9,109 nucleotides of DNA from Flavobacteriaceae bacterium (GCA_030828025.1 JAURDG010000042.1:1-9109); one strand, 5' to 3'. Positions 1 to 6,256 are shown, numbered from the stretch's first letter. Notes: generated by a model from the sequence alone, not told the origin. Made by a program: numbers and translations.

Positions 1-41
1 GTTTGACCATATGTTTTCGAAATATTCGTTGCATCAATCAT
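1..41 (-). CDS. ABC transporter ATP-binding protein, N-terminal fragment (partial, runs off left edge)
   Basis: On the minus strand an ATG at 41-39 opens a frame reading MIDATNISKTYGQ before the window ends. This matches the start of ABC-type ATPases, where a first beta strand and an aromatic residue (here Tyr11, the A-loop that stacks on the adenine of ATP) precede a Gly and the Walker A region. The pattern resembles LolD/MacB-type export ATPases, but 13 residues cannot settle the subfamily or substrate. An in-frame ATG six codons earlier (59-57) would add MVTLQS; I prefer 41 because family members usually begin just before this strand. Walker A, the signature motif and Walker B all lie outside the window. 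The gene is divergent from msrA across about 120 bp. Confidence 0.6.
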   Translation of the reverse strand, partial: MIDATNISKTYGQ

Positions 42-47
42 AGATTG

Positions 48-55
48 CAAAGTAA
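48..55 (-). promoter_or_regulatory. Possible -7 promoter element for the leftward ABC ATPase gene
   Basis: The minus strand reads TTACTTTG here, a near match (7 of 8) to the Bacteroidetes -7 element TAnnTTTG. The ten bases GTTACTTTGC are shared with the region upstream of serC (6223-6214). No TTTG -33 element is seen at the usual distance. If the element is used, transcription would start within a few bases of the ATG at 41, giving a nearly leaderless message and excluding the upstream ATG at 59. Weak evidence. Confidence 0.25.
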
Positions 56-84
56 CCATTTTTTGATTTTGATTTGGAGTTTTT

Positions 85-126
85 AATTAAGAATTAAGAA
101 TTAAGAATTAAGAATTAAGAATTATG
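85..126. repeat. Tandem heptamer array, five AATTAAG plus one AATTATG
   Basis: Five perfect head-to-tail copies of AATTAAG occupy 85-119. A sixth, variant unit AATTATG at 120-126 contains an in-frame ATG for msrA. The unit length is 7 bp, so copy-number changes would not stay in codon frame. The array sits between msrA and the divergent ABC ATPase gene, outside any convincing coding region. Short AT-rich heptamers of this kind can expand or contract by slippage. I recall similar AATTAAG/AATTATG runs in intergenic DNA of other flavobacteria, but cannot check this here. Confidence 0.95.
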
Positions 127-165
127 GTGGAAATTAAATTGCTTAAATTTGAAAAAATCCTATAT

Positions 166-693
166 ATGGCCTTAGCTACATTAGCCGCTGGATGCTTTTG
201 GTGTACCGAGACCTTATTTGCCCGAATAAACGGGGTGAAAAGTGTTCTGCCAGGATATACCGATGGACATATCAAAAATCCTGCCTACAGAGAAGTCTGT
301 ACTGGTCGAACAGGCCATGCAGAGTGTATTCAACTAGAATACGACCCAAAACAAATTACGTTTGAGACCTTATTGGACGTTTTTTTTGACACACATGACC
401 CAACAACATTAAATCGTCAAGGGAATGACATAGGCACCCAATACCGTTCTGGAATTTATTTCCACGACGAAGAACAACAACAAATAGCTGAAAAAATGAT
501 TCGAGAACTGACAGAAAAGCAAGCCTATGCTGCGCCCATCGTTACTGAAGTAAAACCATTTACGGTTTTTTATCCAGCTGAAATAGAGCACCAAGATTAT
601 TATAATTTGAACAAAAATCAGCCGTATTGTTCCGCTGTGATTACCCCAAAAGTGAAAAAATTATTGGACCTACATGCATCTAAACTAAAATAA
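166..693 (+). CDS. msrA: Peptide-methionine (S)-S-oxide reductase MsrA
   Basis: MsrA reduces the S-epimer of methionine sulfoxide in proteins and as the free amino acid, using thioredoxin as the usual electron donor, and repairs oxidative damage in the cytoplasm. Counting from the ATG at 166 (175 residues), the active-site motif GCFWCTE spans residues 9-15 with nucleophile Cys10. GRTGHAE follows at 47-53. The segment HQDYYNLN is at 142-149 and is followed by PYC, whose Cys155 is a candidate resolving cysteine. Length fits the family. An in-frame ATG at 124 would add 14 residues (MVEIKLLKFEKILY), but it lies in the last, variant unit of the heptamer array and family members start close to the GCFW motif, so I choose 166. 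The stop codon is 1 nt from folE, suggesting one transcript. Confidence 0.95.
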   Translation: MALATLAAGCFWCTETLFARINGVKSVLPGYTDGHIKNPAYREVCTGRTGHAECIQLEYDPKQITFETLLDVFFDTHDPTTLNRQGNDIGTQYRSGIYFHDEEQQQIAEKMIRELTEKQAYAAPIVTEVKPFTVFYPAEIEHQDYYNLNKNQPYCSAVITPKVKKLLDLHASKLK

Positions 694-694
694 C

Positions 695-1291
695 ATGAAA
701 TACGAGTCCAAAGACCTGTACAATGAGGCGATGACTGCTGCAGTAAAAAAACATTATTTCGAAGTGTTGACCAATCTTGGCGAAGACCCAAACAGAGAAG
801 GCCTGAAAGACACTCCAGAGCGTGCAGCCAAAGCCATGCAGTTTTTGACCCAAGGATACGATATGGACCCTGCTGCAATCTTAGAGGAGGCCAAGTTTGC
901 CGAAAGTTATAACGAAATGGTCTTGGTCAAGGATATAGAGGTTTATTCGCTTTGTGAGCATCATATACTGCCTTTTTTTGGAAAAGCACATATCGCCTAT
1001 ATTCCAAATGGACATATTGTCGGACTGAGCAAAATACCTCGAATTGTCGATGTCTTTGCGCGTCGTTTGCAAGTGCAAGAACGGTTGACAGAACAAATCT
1101 TAAACTGCATTAACGACACCCTTCAGCCCAAAGGTGTGGCGATTGTCATTGAAGCCGCTCACATGTGTATGATGATGCGCGGTGTGCAAAAACAAAATTC
1201 GCTGACAACTACATCTGGATTTTTGGGCGCCTTTGAGGCTATGGAAACACGCAATGAGTTTCTAAAGCTCATTGAAAGCAGACTGTCGTAA
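695..1291 (+). CDS. folE: GTP cyclohydrolase I (FolE)
   Basis: This cytoplasmic zinc enzyme converts GTP to 7,8-dihydroneopterin triphosphate plus formate, the first step of tetrahydrofolate and other pterin synthesis. The 198-residue product has the family signatures: GLKDTPERAAKAM at about 36-48, the zinc-site motif SLCEHHILPFFGKAHIAYIP at 85-104 with ligands Cys87 and His90, LSKIPRIVDVFARRLQVQERLT at 111-132 (GTP-binding pocket), and HMCMMMRGVQK at 156-166 carrying the third zinc ligand Cys158. It is a little shorter at the N-terminus than the E. coli enzyme (222 residues) but the catalytic core is complete. It starts 1 nt after msrA. Its stop codon is 1 bp from the stop of the convergent TonB-dependent receptor, so no separate downstream terminator can fit between the two genes. 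Confidence 0.97.
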   Translation: MKYESKDLYNEAMTAAVKKHYFEVLTNLGEDPNREGLKDTPERAAKAMQFLTQGYDMDPAAILEEAKFAESYNEMVLVKDIEVYSLCEHHILPFFGKAHIAYIPNGHIVGLSKIPRIVDVFARRLQVQERLTEQILNCINDTLQPKGVAIVIEAAHMCMMMRGVQKQNSLTTTSGFLGAFEAMETRNEFLKLIESRLS

Positions 1292-1292
1292 C

Positions 1293-3518
1293 CTAAAAAC
1301 GCCAACTTCCAGATAAAACAATATTCCTTCCTGGTTGTGAAACTCCAATAGTTTTCAATCTTGACAGATGCGGAATATAGGTCGTATTGGTCAGATTCCT
1401 GACCAATAGTTGCAGTTGTAACGAACTACCGCCGTGATGGATTGGAATGTCAAAATGCCCGCCGATATTAAGCAGGCCATAGCCTGTAGATTTGGTTTCA
1501 AATGCACCTATATTGTCTTGCTTGTCCACCAAATCCACCGAAATAAAAGTAGCCAATTCTGGTTGAATAGCCCAATGGATTTCTTGATGAAAAGCTAGTG
1601 GAGGAATCAAGGGTAGGGAAGAGCCGTTTTGCCGCTTAGCGCGAACGTATTCTAAAGAACTTTCAAAATGAAACTGTCCCTGTGGATGATAGTGTACATA
1701 GAGCTCGCCACCCCAAAGTGTAGCATCGCTTTGCACATATTCAAAAACTTGTAAATTAGCCTCCTGCTCATCTGTTGGATCAAGGTAAATGTAGTTTTTT
1801 ATGTTGTTGAAGAAGCCATCGATACCAAGGTTTAGGTACTTTGACTTCATGCTTAGCCCAAAATCAAACTGTAGGTTATGTTCAGCATGTAAACCTGCAT
1901 TGCCTACTTCAAATCGTTGTGTGCCATGATGCACTCCATGTGAGGTAAGTTCTGCCAAATTTGGCGCACGAAAGCCTGTACTGAGGTTTAGGCGAAGTTG
2001 TGCTTGCTGTGAAAAGATAGCATGAGTTAGCCCAATTGAACCATTAAAACGGTCAAAACTTCGGTTAATACTAGTGACTTCCTCCTCGTTTTGCAAAGTA
2101 TAATCATGTGCATGGACAATAAAGGAGTCTGTTTTTAGCCAGCGATTGTCGTATCGTAGTCCAAGCTGCCAATTGAAGTTTTCGTTTTTTATAACATGAA
2201 GCCAGAATAAACCCAAATCTTTTTTTGTAGCATTTGGAATGATTGTTTCCTCGCCATAATTGGTGTTTTGTTGTTTATTCCATTGCATCCCTACAATTTG
2301 CTGCCAACTTCCTGATGAAGGAAGAGTGTTTCTCAAGTCAAAGGAGATCAGTTCGTTGTGCATGTCTAATGCCGCTTCATCTTCTTCGTGCGCTGTATCC
2401 ATGAACGCCTCATCATGGTGCTCAAATTCACTTCGTTTGTTTATTGTCAATCCAGTGGTTAAATCCCATAGCCCTAAAGTGGTGTTAAGCTTTTGTCGTA
2501 GGCTGTATTGATTTAATTGAGTAGCTTGATATGGAACATCAATGGAGGCGTATCTTCTTGAGACGGCAGCATCTTCAATGATGCCAGCCTCCTTGTCATT
2601 GTAGGCAAAGCGAAAAGTCGCCTGATAGTTACCGTTGGTAAATCGCGTGTTAACCCCAGTACCTTTACTTTTAAATCGACTGTTGGGCACAAAGGCTTCT
2701 TCTGTTGTCTTGTAATCAGCATGATGTGCAAAAGCCCCCGAAGTGGCAAATTGCCATTTTCCCATAGCGACGCTAAAATTTGCATTTGTTTCATTGCCTA
2801 AGGACTGCGAAAAATAGCGTTGCTGAACAGCACCTGTTAACTGCTTTTTGTTTGTAAATGTCAAGGGTGAAACAAAAATAACTCCTCCGATTGCATCAGC
2901 GCCGTACAACAAAGAAAACGGCCCCTTGATTACTTCAACAGCCGAAGCAGAGGCACCAAGATCTAATCCATGATCGTTGCTAAACTGATAGTTTTCGTAG
3001 CGTAAATTATTGACATATGTTACCACACGATTACCACTCAACCCTCGAATCACGGGTTTTGCAATTCCTTGCCCTGTTGAGAGGGTAGATACCCCTGGAA
3101 TACGCTGTAGCGCATCCGCCAAAACAGCAGCACCGTGCTCTTGAATAGATTCAGTATTTAATGTGCTGACAGTAATGGTATTTTGGTTGCGTAAGTTTGA
3201 GAAAGGAGTCGATACAACAACTTCCTCCATCTCAAAAATGGAGGGGTGTAATGAAATGAGGATATGCTTGGTTTCAAGTATTACTTCTTGGGTTTCGTAC
3301 CCAAGAATGGAAACGACAATGGATTTGGCTCCTTGCGTTTCGATGCTGAACATCCCATTATCATCTGTAAATGTATAAACATCCAGAAGCGGGACGTATA
3401 TTTTGGCATCGGCAATTATAGCACCTGTTTCTGCATCAGAAACTTGCCCTGTATGTTGGCTATATCCGAAAGAATGAGCAAATAGGGTGAGCAAAAGCCC
3501 ACGATAAAAAATATGCAT
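1293..3518 (-). CDS. TonB-dependent outer-membrane receptor, ZnuD-like (probable metal uptake)
   Basis: This is a 741-residue outer-membrane receptor. Residues 1-20 form a signal peptide ending SFGYS before QHTG. Residues about 22-90 match a carboxypeptidase-regulatory-like beta-sandwich, common in Bacteroidetes receptors. A TonB-box-like EEVVVSTP is at 98-105. The plug spans about 106-220, with RIPGVSTL, the RGLSGNRV segment at 158-165, SNDHGLDLG at 180-188, and EVIKGPFSLLYGADAIGGVIFV at 195-216. The rest is a beta barrel ending in the aromatic WRF. The plug segment and the C-terminal HLSRLKTIGVSQPGRN (717-732) resemble the ZnuD zinc receptor class. Two His-rich stretches, about 364-388 and 527-548, could be extracellular metal-binding loops. 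Zinc or copper is inferred; the substrate is unproven. It lies 37 nt after a secreted His/Cys protein, probably in the same operon. Confidence 0.93.
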   Translation of the reverse strand: MHIFYRGLLLTLFAHSFGYSQHTGQVSDAETGAIIADAKIYVPLLDVYTFTDDNGMFSIETQGAKSIVVSILGYETQEVILETKHILISLHPSIFEMEEVVVSTPFSNLRNQNTITVSTLNTESIQEHGAAVLADALQRIPGVSTLSTGQGIAKPVIRGLSGNRVVTYVNNLRYENYQFSNDHGLDLGASASAVEVIKGPFSLLYGADAIGGVIFVSPLTFTNKKQLTGAVQQRYFSQSLGNETNANFSVAMGKWQFATSGAFAHHADYKTTEEAFVPNSRFKSKGTGVNTRFTNGNYQATFRFAYNDKEAGIIEDAAVSRRYASIDVPYQATQLNQYSLRQKLNTTLGLWDLTTGLTINKRSEFEHHDEAFMDTAHEEDEAALDMHNELISFDLRNTLPSSGSWQQIVGMQWNKQQNTNYGEETIIPNATKKDLGLFWLHVIKNENFNWQLGLRYDNRWLKTDSFIVHAHDYTLQNEEEVTSINRSFDRFNGSIGLTHAIFSQQAQLRLNLSTGFRAPNLAELTSHGVHHGTQRFEVGNAGLHAEHNLQFDFGLSMKSKYLNLGIDGFFNNIKNYIYLDPTDEQEANLQVFEYVQSDATLWGGELYVHYHPQGQFHFESSLEYVRAKRQNGSSLPLIPPLAFHQEIHWAIQPELATFISVDLVDKQDNIGAFETKSTGYGLLNIGGHFDIPIHHGGSSLQLQLLVRNLTNTTYIPHLSRLKTIGVSQPGRNIVLSGSWRF

Positions 3519-3555
3519 GATAAAATTATTAGTTAAACAAAAAAAAGACCAGAAG

Positions 3556-3864
3556 TTATGCCGTCACGGGCGGGCCCCTTAATTGTGTACTAAATAATGA
3601 AGTTGCGTAGCGATGAGCTACAAAATAAAATGAGTGTGTTGTGTAGGAAAGCTCGTGATAAACAAAAGATGTTGCACCTTCTACCGCTTGAGGAGAAAAA
3701 ACATAATCCAGCAGTTCACAAGTGGTGTCAATTTGATGAATATGAAGCTCACTTTCGTCACAAATAGGATGGTCATGGGCAGCAAGCAGGTGAAGCTGTT
3801 GCGCAATTGTAGGGAAAAACAAAAACCCCAACAGCAGTAAACGCAAAAATATGTTATGACGCAT
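3556..3864 (-). CDS. Small secreted His/Cys-rich protein preceding the TonB receptor
   Basis: This 102-residue protein has a clear signal peptide: MRHNIFLRLLLLGFLFFPTIA, with likely cleavage after Ala21. The mature part is rich in soft-metal ligands: His25, His30, His32, Cys35, His41, His43 and Cys49, in the order HLLAAHDHPIC...HIHQIDTTC. It ends FSTQLRGPPVTA. I recall a flavobacterial family of such miniproteins, placed just upstream of TonB receptors, with HxH...CxxC ligands and an R-(A/G)-P-P tail. Here the second Cys of the expected CxxC appears to be Leu (CELL). A role as a periplasmic or surface metal carrier or sensor is inference from ligands and location. The start overlaps the preceding gene by 11 nt (ATGCGTCATAA) and the receptor follows after 37 nt, so translation is probably coupled. 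Confidence 0.8.
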   Translation of the reverse strand: MRHNIFLRLLLLGFLFFPTIAQQLHLLAAHDHPICDESELHIHQIDTTCELLDYVFSPQAVEGATSFVYHELSYTTHSFYFVAHRYATSLFSTQLRGPPVTA

Positions 3865-4174
3865 TACGATTACACTTAAACAAAAATCCTAATCCCATTC
3901 TGGATAGCATCTTCTTTTCAAAGTTCCAAAAAAACCGGAACTGACCAAAAATAAACCCAAAAAACAGCAATAATATTTGGTAAATCGGAAATATAATCAA
4001 AATTCTGACTAACCAATAAATCCATGCTGCATGGCTTTGCGCTGTAATCCCAAGGAAGTTTGTTAGCGGATTGGCTAATTTAGCTGCACTAGAGCCCGTA
4101 ACGGCAAAAACGATTAAAATCATTACCAATTGGAAATTGGAATGAATGCCCCAACGCTCTTTAAGACGTTTCAT
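3854..4174 (-). CDS. Small integral membrane protein of unknown function (DUF6787-like)
   Basis: A 106-residue protein with a basic, cytosolic-looking N-terminus (MKRLKERWGI), a hydrophobic helix at about 14-33, a short linker, a long hydrophobic stretch at about 50-78 (one or two helices, containing the segment RILIIFPIYQ), and a conserved-looking tail with FFWNFEKKMLSRMGLGF at 81-97. From memory this matches a Bacteroidetes-specific uncharacterised family, which I believe is DUF6787; the name needs a domain search. No catalytic residues are apparent and no function can be assigned. Its ATG shares one base with the stop of the upstream dehydrogenase (TAATG), and its 3' end overlaps the next gene by 11 nt, so it is embedded in the serine operon. 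Confidence 0.88.
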   Translation of the reverse strand: MKRLKERWGIHSNFQLVMILIVFAVTGSSAAKLANPLTNFLGITAQSHAAWIYWLVRILIIFPIYQILLLFFGFIFGQFRFFWNFEKKMLSRMGLGFLFKCNRNAS

Positions 4175-5124
4175 TAACCAAGTAAATCCTTAATCTGTTG
4201 TGCTAATTCAGTCCCAATGCGATCTTGGGCTTCATTAGTAGCTGCGCCAATATGTGGCGTAAGGGAAATACTTGGATGCATCAACAGTTTAATGGCTGGC
4301 GTTGGTTCGTTGACAAAAGTATCCAAAGCAGCAAAGCTCAAGTGTTTACTGTCGAGAGCAGCAACAAGCGCTTCTTCGTCCACGACACCACCACGTGCTG
4401 CATTGATAAGTCCAGCACCCTTTTTCATTTTGGCTAGTTCAGCCGCGCCAATGGTTGGTTTGTCTTGTGCAGGAACGTGTAATGTTATAAAATCAGACTG
4501 TGTCAATACCTCATCAAAGGAACGTGTTTTAATGGCAATATCTACCGATTGCCCGTTAAAGAAATCTACGGTTACGGTAGCTTCATCCATAAATGGGTCA
4601 TAAGCAGCAACGTCCATACCCAGACCAAGTGCGATTTTTGCAGTAGCCTGTCCAATACGTCCAAAACCAATGATGCCTAAGGTTTTGCCGCGAAGTTCAA
4701 TTCCTCCGCCATATGCTTTTTTAAGTGCTTTAAACTTGGTTTCGCCGTCTAATGGCATTGTACGATTGGCATCGTGCAAAAAGCGTACAGCACCAAATAA
4801 ATGCGCAAAAACCAACTCGGCAACAGATGCAGAAGACGAAGCAGGTGTGTTAATCACGTGCAGTCCTTTTTCTTTTGCGTAGGCAACATCGATATTATCC
4901 ATACCAACACCACCACGACCAATAAGTTTTAATCCTGGACAAGCATCAATTAACTCTTTGCGAACTGTTGTCGCACTTCGAACGAGGATGCCAACGATAT
5001 TATTGGTGTTGATGTAATCGATGAGTTGTTCTTGGGCTACATTGGTCGTTGTAAGTGTAAAGCCAAATGCAGCTAAAGCATCCTGCCCCGATTGTGAAAT
5101 CCCATCATTTGCGTGAATATTCAT
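4174..5124 (-). CDS. serA: D-2-hydroxyacid dehydrogenase, probable D-3-phosphoglycerate dehydrogenase (SerA-type, no ACT domain)
   Basis: Predicted to oxidise 3-phosphoglycerate to 3-phosphohydroxypyruvate with NAD, the first step of phosphorylated serine synthesis. The 316-residue product shows the family layout: a substrate-binding lobe (with IGRGGVGMDNID at 68-79), the dinucleotide-binding GFGRIG at 153-158, and catalytic Arg244 (in NAARGGVVDE), Glu273 (NEP) and His291 (PHIGAATNEA). It lacks the C-terminal serine-sensing ACT domain and the ASB domain of long SerA enzymes, so classical feedback inhibition by serine is not expected. Position 8 nt after serC supports 3-phosphoglycerate as substrate, although sequence alone fits several 2-hydroxyacids. 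The stop overlaps the next start by 1 nt. Confidence 0.93.
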   Translation of the reverse strand: MNIHANDGISQSGQDALAAFGFTLTTTNVAQEQLIDYINTNNIVGILVRSATTVRKELIDACPGLKLIGRGGVGMDNIDVAYAKEKGLHVINTPASSSASVAELVFAHLFGAVRFLHDANRTMPLDGETKFKALKKAYGGGIELRGKTLGIIGFGRIGQATAKIALGLGMDVAAYDPFMDEATVTVDFFNGQSVDIAIKTRSFDEVLTQSDFITLHVPAQDKPTIGAAELAKMKKGAGLINAARGGVVDEEALVAALDSKHLSFAALDTFVNEPTPAIKLLMHPSISLTPHIGAATNEAQDRIGTELAQQIKDLLG

Positions 5125-5132
5125 AGTATAAT

Positions 5133-6197
5133 TTATGTGTTTTGTTCTAAAGTTTTCATTACGTCAACCAGCACTTGAACTGATGCTATTGGAAGGGCAT
5201 TGTACATAGAAGCTCGATAGCCACCTACAGAGCGGTGCCCGTTGATGCCGCTAATTCCGGCTTCTTTTGCCATAGCTTCAAACGTGTCTTTTAACTCGGG
5301 GGTGTTGAGTGTGAAGGTTGCATTCATGGCACTTCGGTCTTCTTTAGCAGCAAATCCATCAAACAGCGGGTTGCGGTCAATTTCGGCATACATCAAAGCA
5401 GCTTTAGCCTCGTTTTCTTTTTCAATGGCAGCGATACCCCCTTTGTTTTTTAACCATTCCAAATTGAGCATAGAGGTATAGACAGCAAACACAGGAGGCG
5501 TGTTGAACATACTGCCCTTATCTGCGTGAATTTTGTAGTCCAGCATGGACGGGATTTGATGTGAAACCTTGCCAAAAATATCCTCCCGAACAACGACTAA
5601 AGTAGTACCTGCAGGTCCCATATTTTTTTGTGCACCAGCATACAACAAACCAAATTTGCTAAAATCAAGTTGACGTGAAAAAATATCAGAGGATGAATCC
5701 GCTACTAGAGTAGTATCGATTTCTGGAAGTGTCTTGTATTGTGTGCCAAAAATGGTATTGTTTGTGGTTATATGTAGGTAATCTAAATCAGCGGGAACAG
5801 TAAAACCCTTGGGGATATAGTTGAAGTTTGCATCTTTAGATGAAGAAACTTCGATAACTTCGCCTACCAGTTTCGCCTCTTTCATAGCCTTAGACGCCCA
5901 GGTGCCAGTGTTGCAATAGCCAGCTTTGTTTTCCAATAAGTTATATGCTGTAGCAATAAACTGCATGCTTGCACCACCTTGCAAAAACATAGCTGTATAG
6001 CCTTTGTCTTTAAGATCGAGCAATTCCAATACTAAGGACGTGGCACGATCCATGATTTCAATAAATGCAGGACTTCGGTGGGAAATTTCGATAAGGGATA
6101 GGCCAGAGTTATCTAGTTCTACCACAGCTTGTGCGGCTTTTTCCATGACTTCTTGAGGAAGGATACAAGGGCCAGCACTAAAATTGTGCTTTTTCAT
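5133..6197 (-). CDS. serC: Phosphoserine aminotransferase (SerC)
   Basis: A PLP enzyme that transaminates 3-phosphohydroxypyruvate with glutamate to give O-phosphoserine, the second step of serine synthesis; the family also acts in pyridoxal phosphate synthesis in some bacteria. The 354-residue protein opens with HNFSAGPCILPQEV. It has LQGGASMQF at 72-80 (phosphate/cofactor-binding region), DSSSDIFSR at 167-175 with the PLP-pyridine Asp, and the Schiff-base Lys191 in AGAQKNMGPAG. GHRSVGGYRASMYNA at 320-334 is the substrate-phosphate motif. Length is typical. It is the first gene of the run serC - serA - membrane protein - His/Cys protein - receptor, with a possible promoter at 6222-6215. No serB (phosphoserine phosphatase) is present in the window. 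Confidence 0.97.
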   Translation of the reverse strand: MKKHNFSAGPCILPQEVMEKAAQAVVELDNSGLSLIEISHRSPAFIEIMDRATSLVLELLDLKDKGYTAMFLQGGASMQFIATAYNLLENKAGYCNTGTWASKAMKEAKLVGEVIEVSSSKDANFNYIPKGFTVPADLDYLHITTNNTIFGTQYKTLPEIDTTLVADSSSDIFSRQLDFSKFGLLYAGAQKNMGPAGTTLVVVREDIFGKVSHQIPSMLDYKIHADKGSMFNTPPVFAVYTSMLNLEWLKNKGGIAAIEKENEAKAALMYAEIDRNPLFDGFAAKEDRSAMNATFTLNTPELKDTFEAMAKEAGISGINGHRSVGGYRASMYNALPIASVQVLVDVMKTLEQNT

Positions 6198-6214
6198 TTT
6201 TTATAATTTGCTGG

Positions 6215-6222
6215 CAAAGTAA
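6215..6222 (-). promoter_or_regulatory. serC: Possible -7 promoter element for the serC operon
   Basis: The minus strand reads TTACTTTG, 17 bases before the serC ATG. It is a 7 of 8 match to TAnnTTTG, and the ten bases GTTACTTTGC are identical to the element near position 50. No clear TTTG -33 box is present at the right distance. If functional, the leader would be only about ten bases. Confidence 0.4.
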
Positions 6223-6224
6223 CG

Positions 6225-6240
6225 AAAACGGCTTCGTTTT
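6225..6240 (-). terminator. Weak candidate terminator hairpin after the acyl-CoA reductase gene
   Basis: A perfect 6-bp inverted repeat, AAAACG / CGTTTT with a 4-base loop, lies about 16 bp past the reductase stop codon. On the minus strand the 3' arm ends in four T. The stem has only two G-C pairs and there is no long T tract after it, so termination may be partial. It overlaps the upstream part of the presumed serC promoter. Confidence 0.3.
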
Positions 6241-6256
6241 GGCACAGAAAATTATG

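Noticed and set aside
85..126. CRISPR-like or origin-like iteron interpretation of the repeated units
   Set aside because: Units are 7 bp, perfectly contiguous and lack spacers; no cas, rep or dnaA-box context is present.
144..151. TAAATTTG as the msrA promoter -7 element
   Set aside because: It matches TAnnTTTG, but no TTTG lies about 20 bp upstream and the start site would be only a few bases from the ATG at 166; not listed as a feature.
124..165. N-terminal extension of MsrA from the ATG at 124
   Set aside because: The ATG is part of a variant repeat unit, the 14 extra residues match no MsrA feature, and the ATG at 166 puts the GCFWC motif at the usual distance from the start.
3539..3575. 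Terminator between the His/Cys protein and the receptor (GC-rich end plus eight T on the minus strand)
   Set aside because: The T tract is real, but the GC-rich segment forms only 3-bp stems and lies about 16 bases away, so no convincing intrinsic hairpin.
4217..4603. A 128-codon plus-strand open frame opposite the SerA-type gene
   Set aside because: It lies entirely antisense to a well-supported dehydrogenase, is rich in Ser/Ala/Cys as expected from reverse-frame reading, and has no domain.
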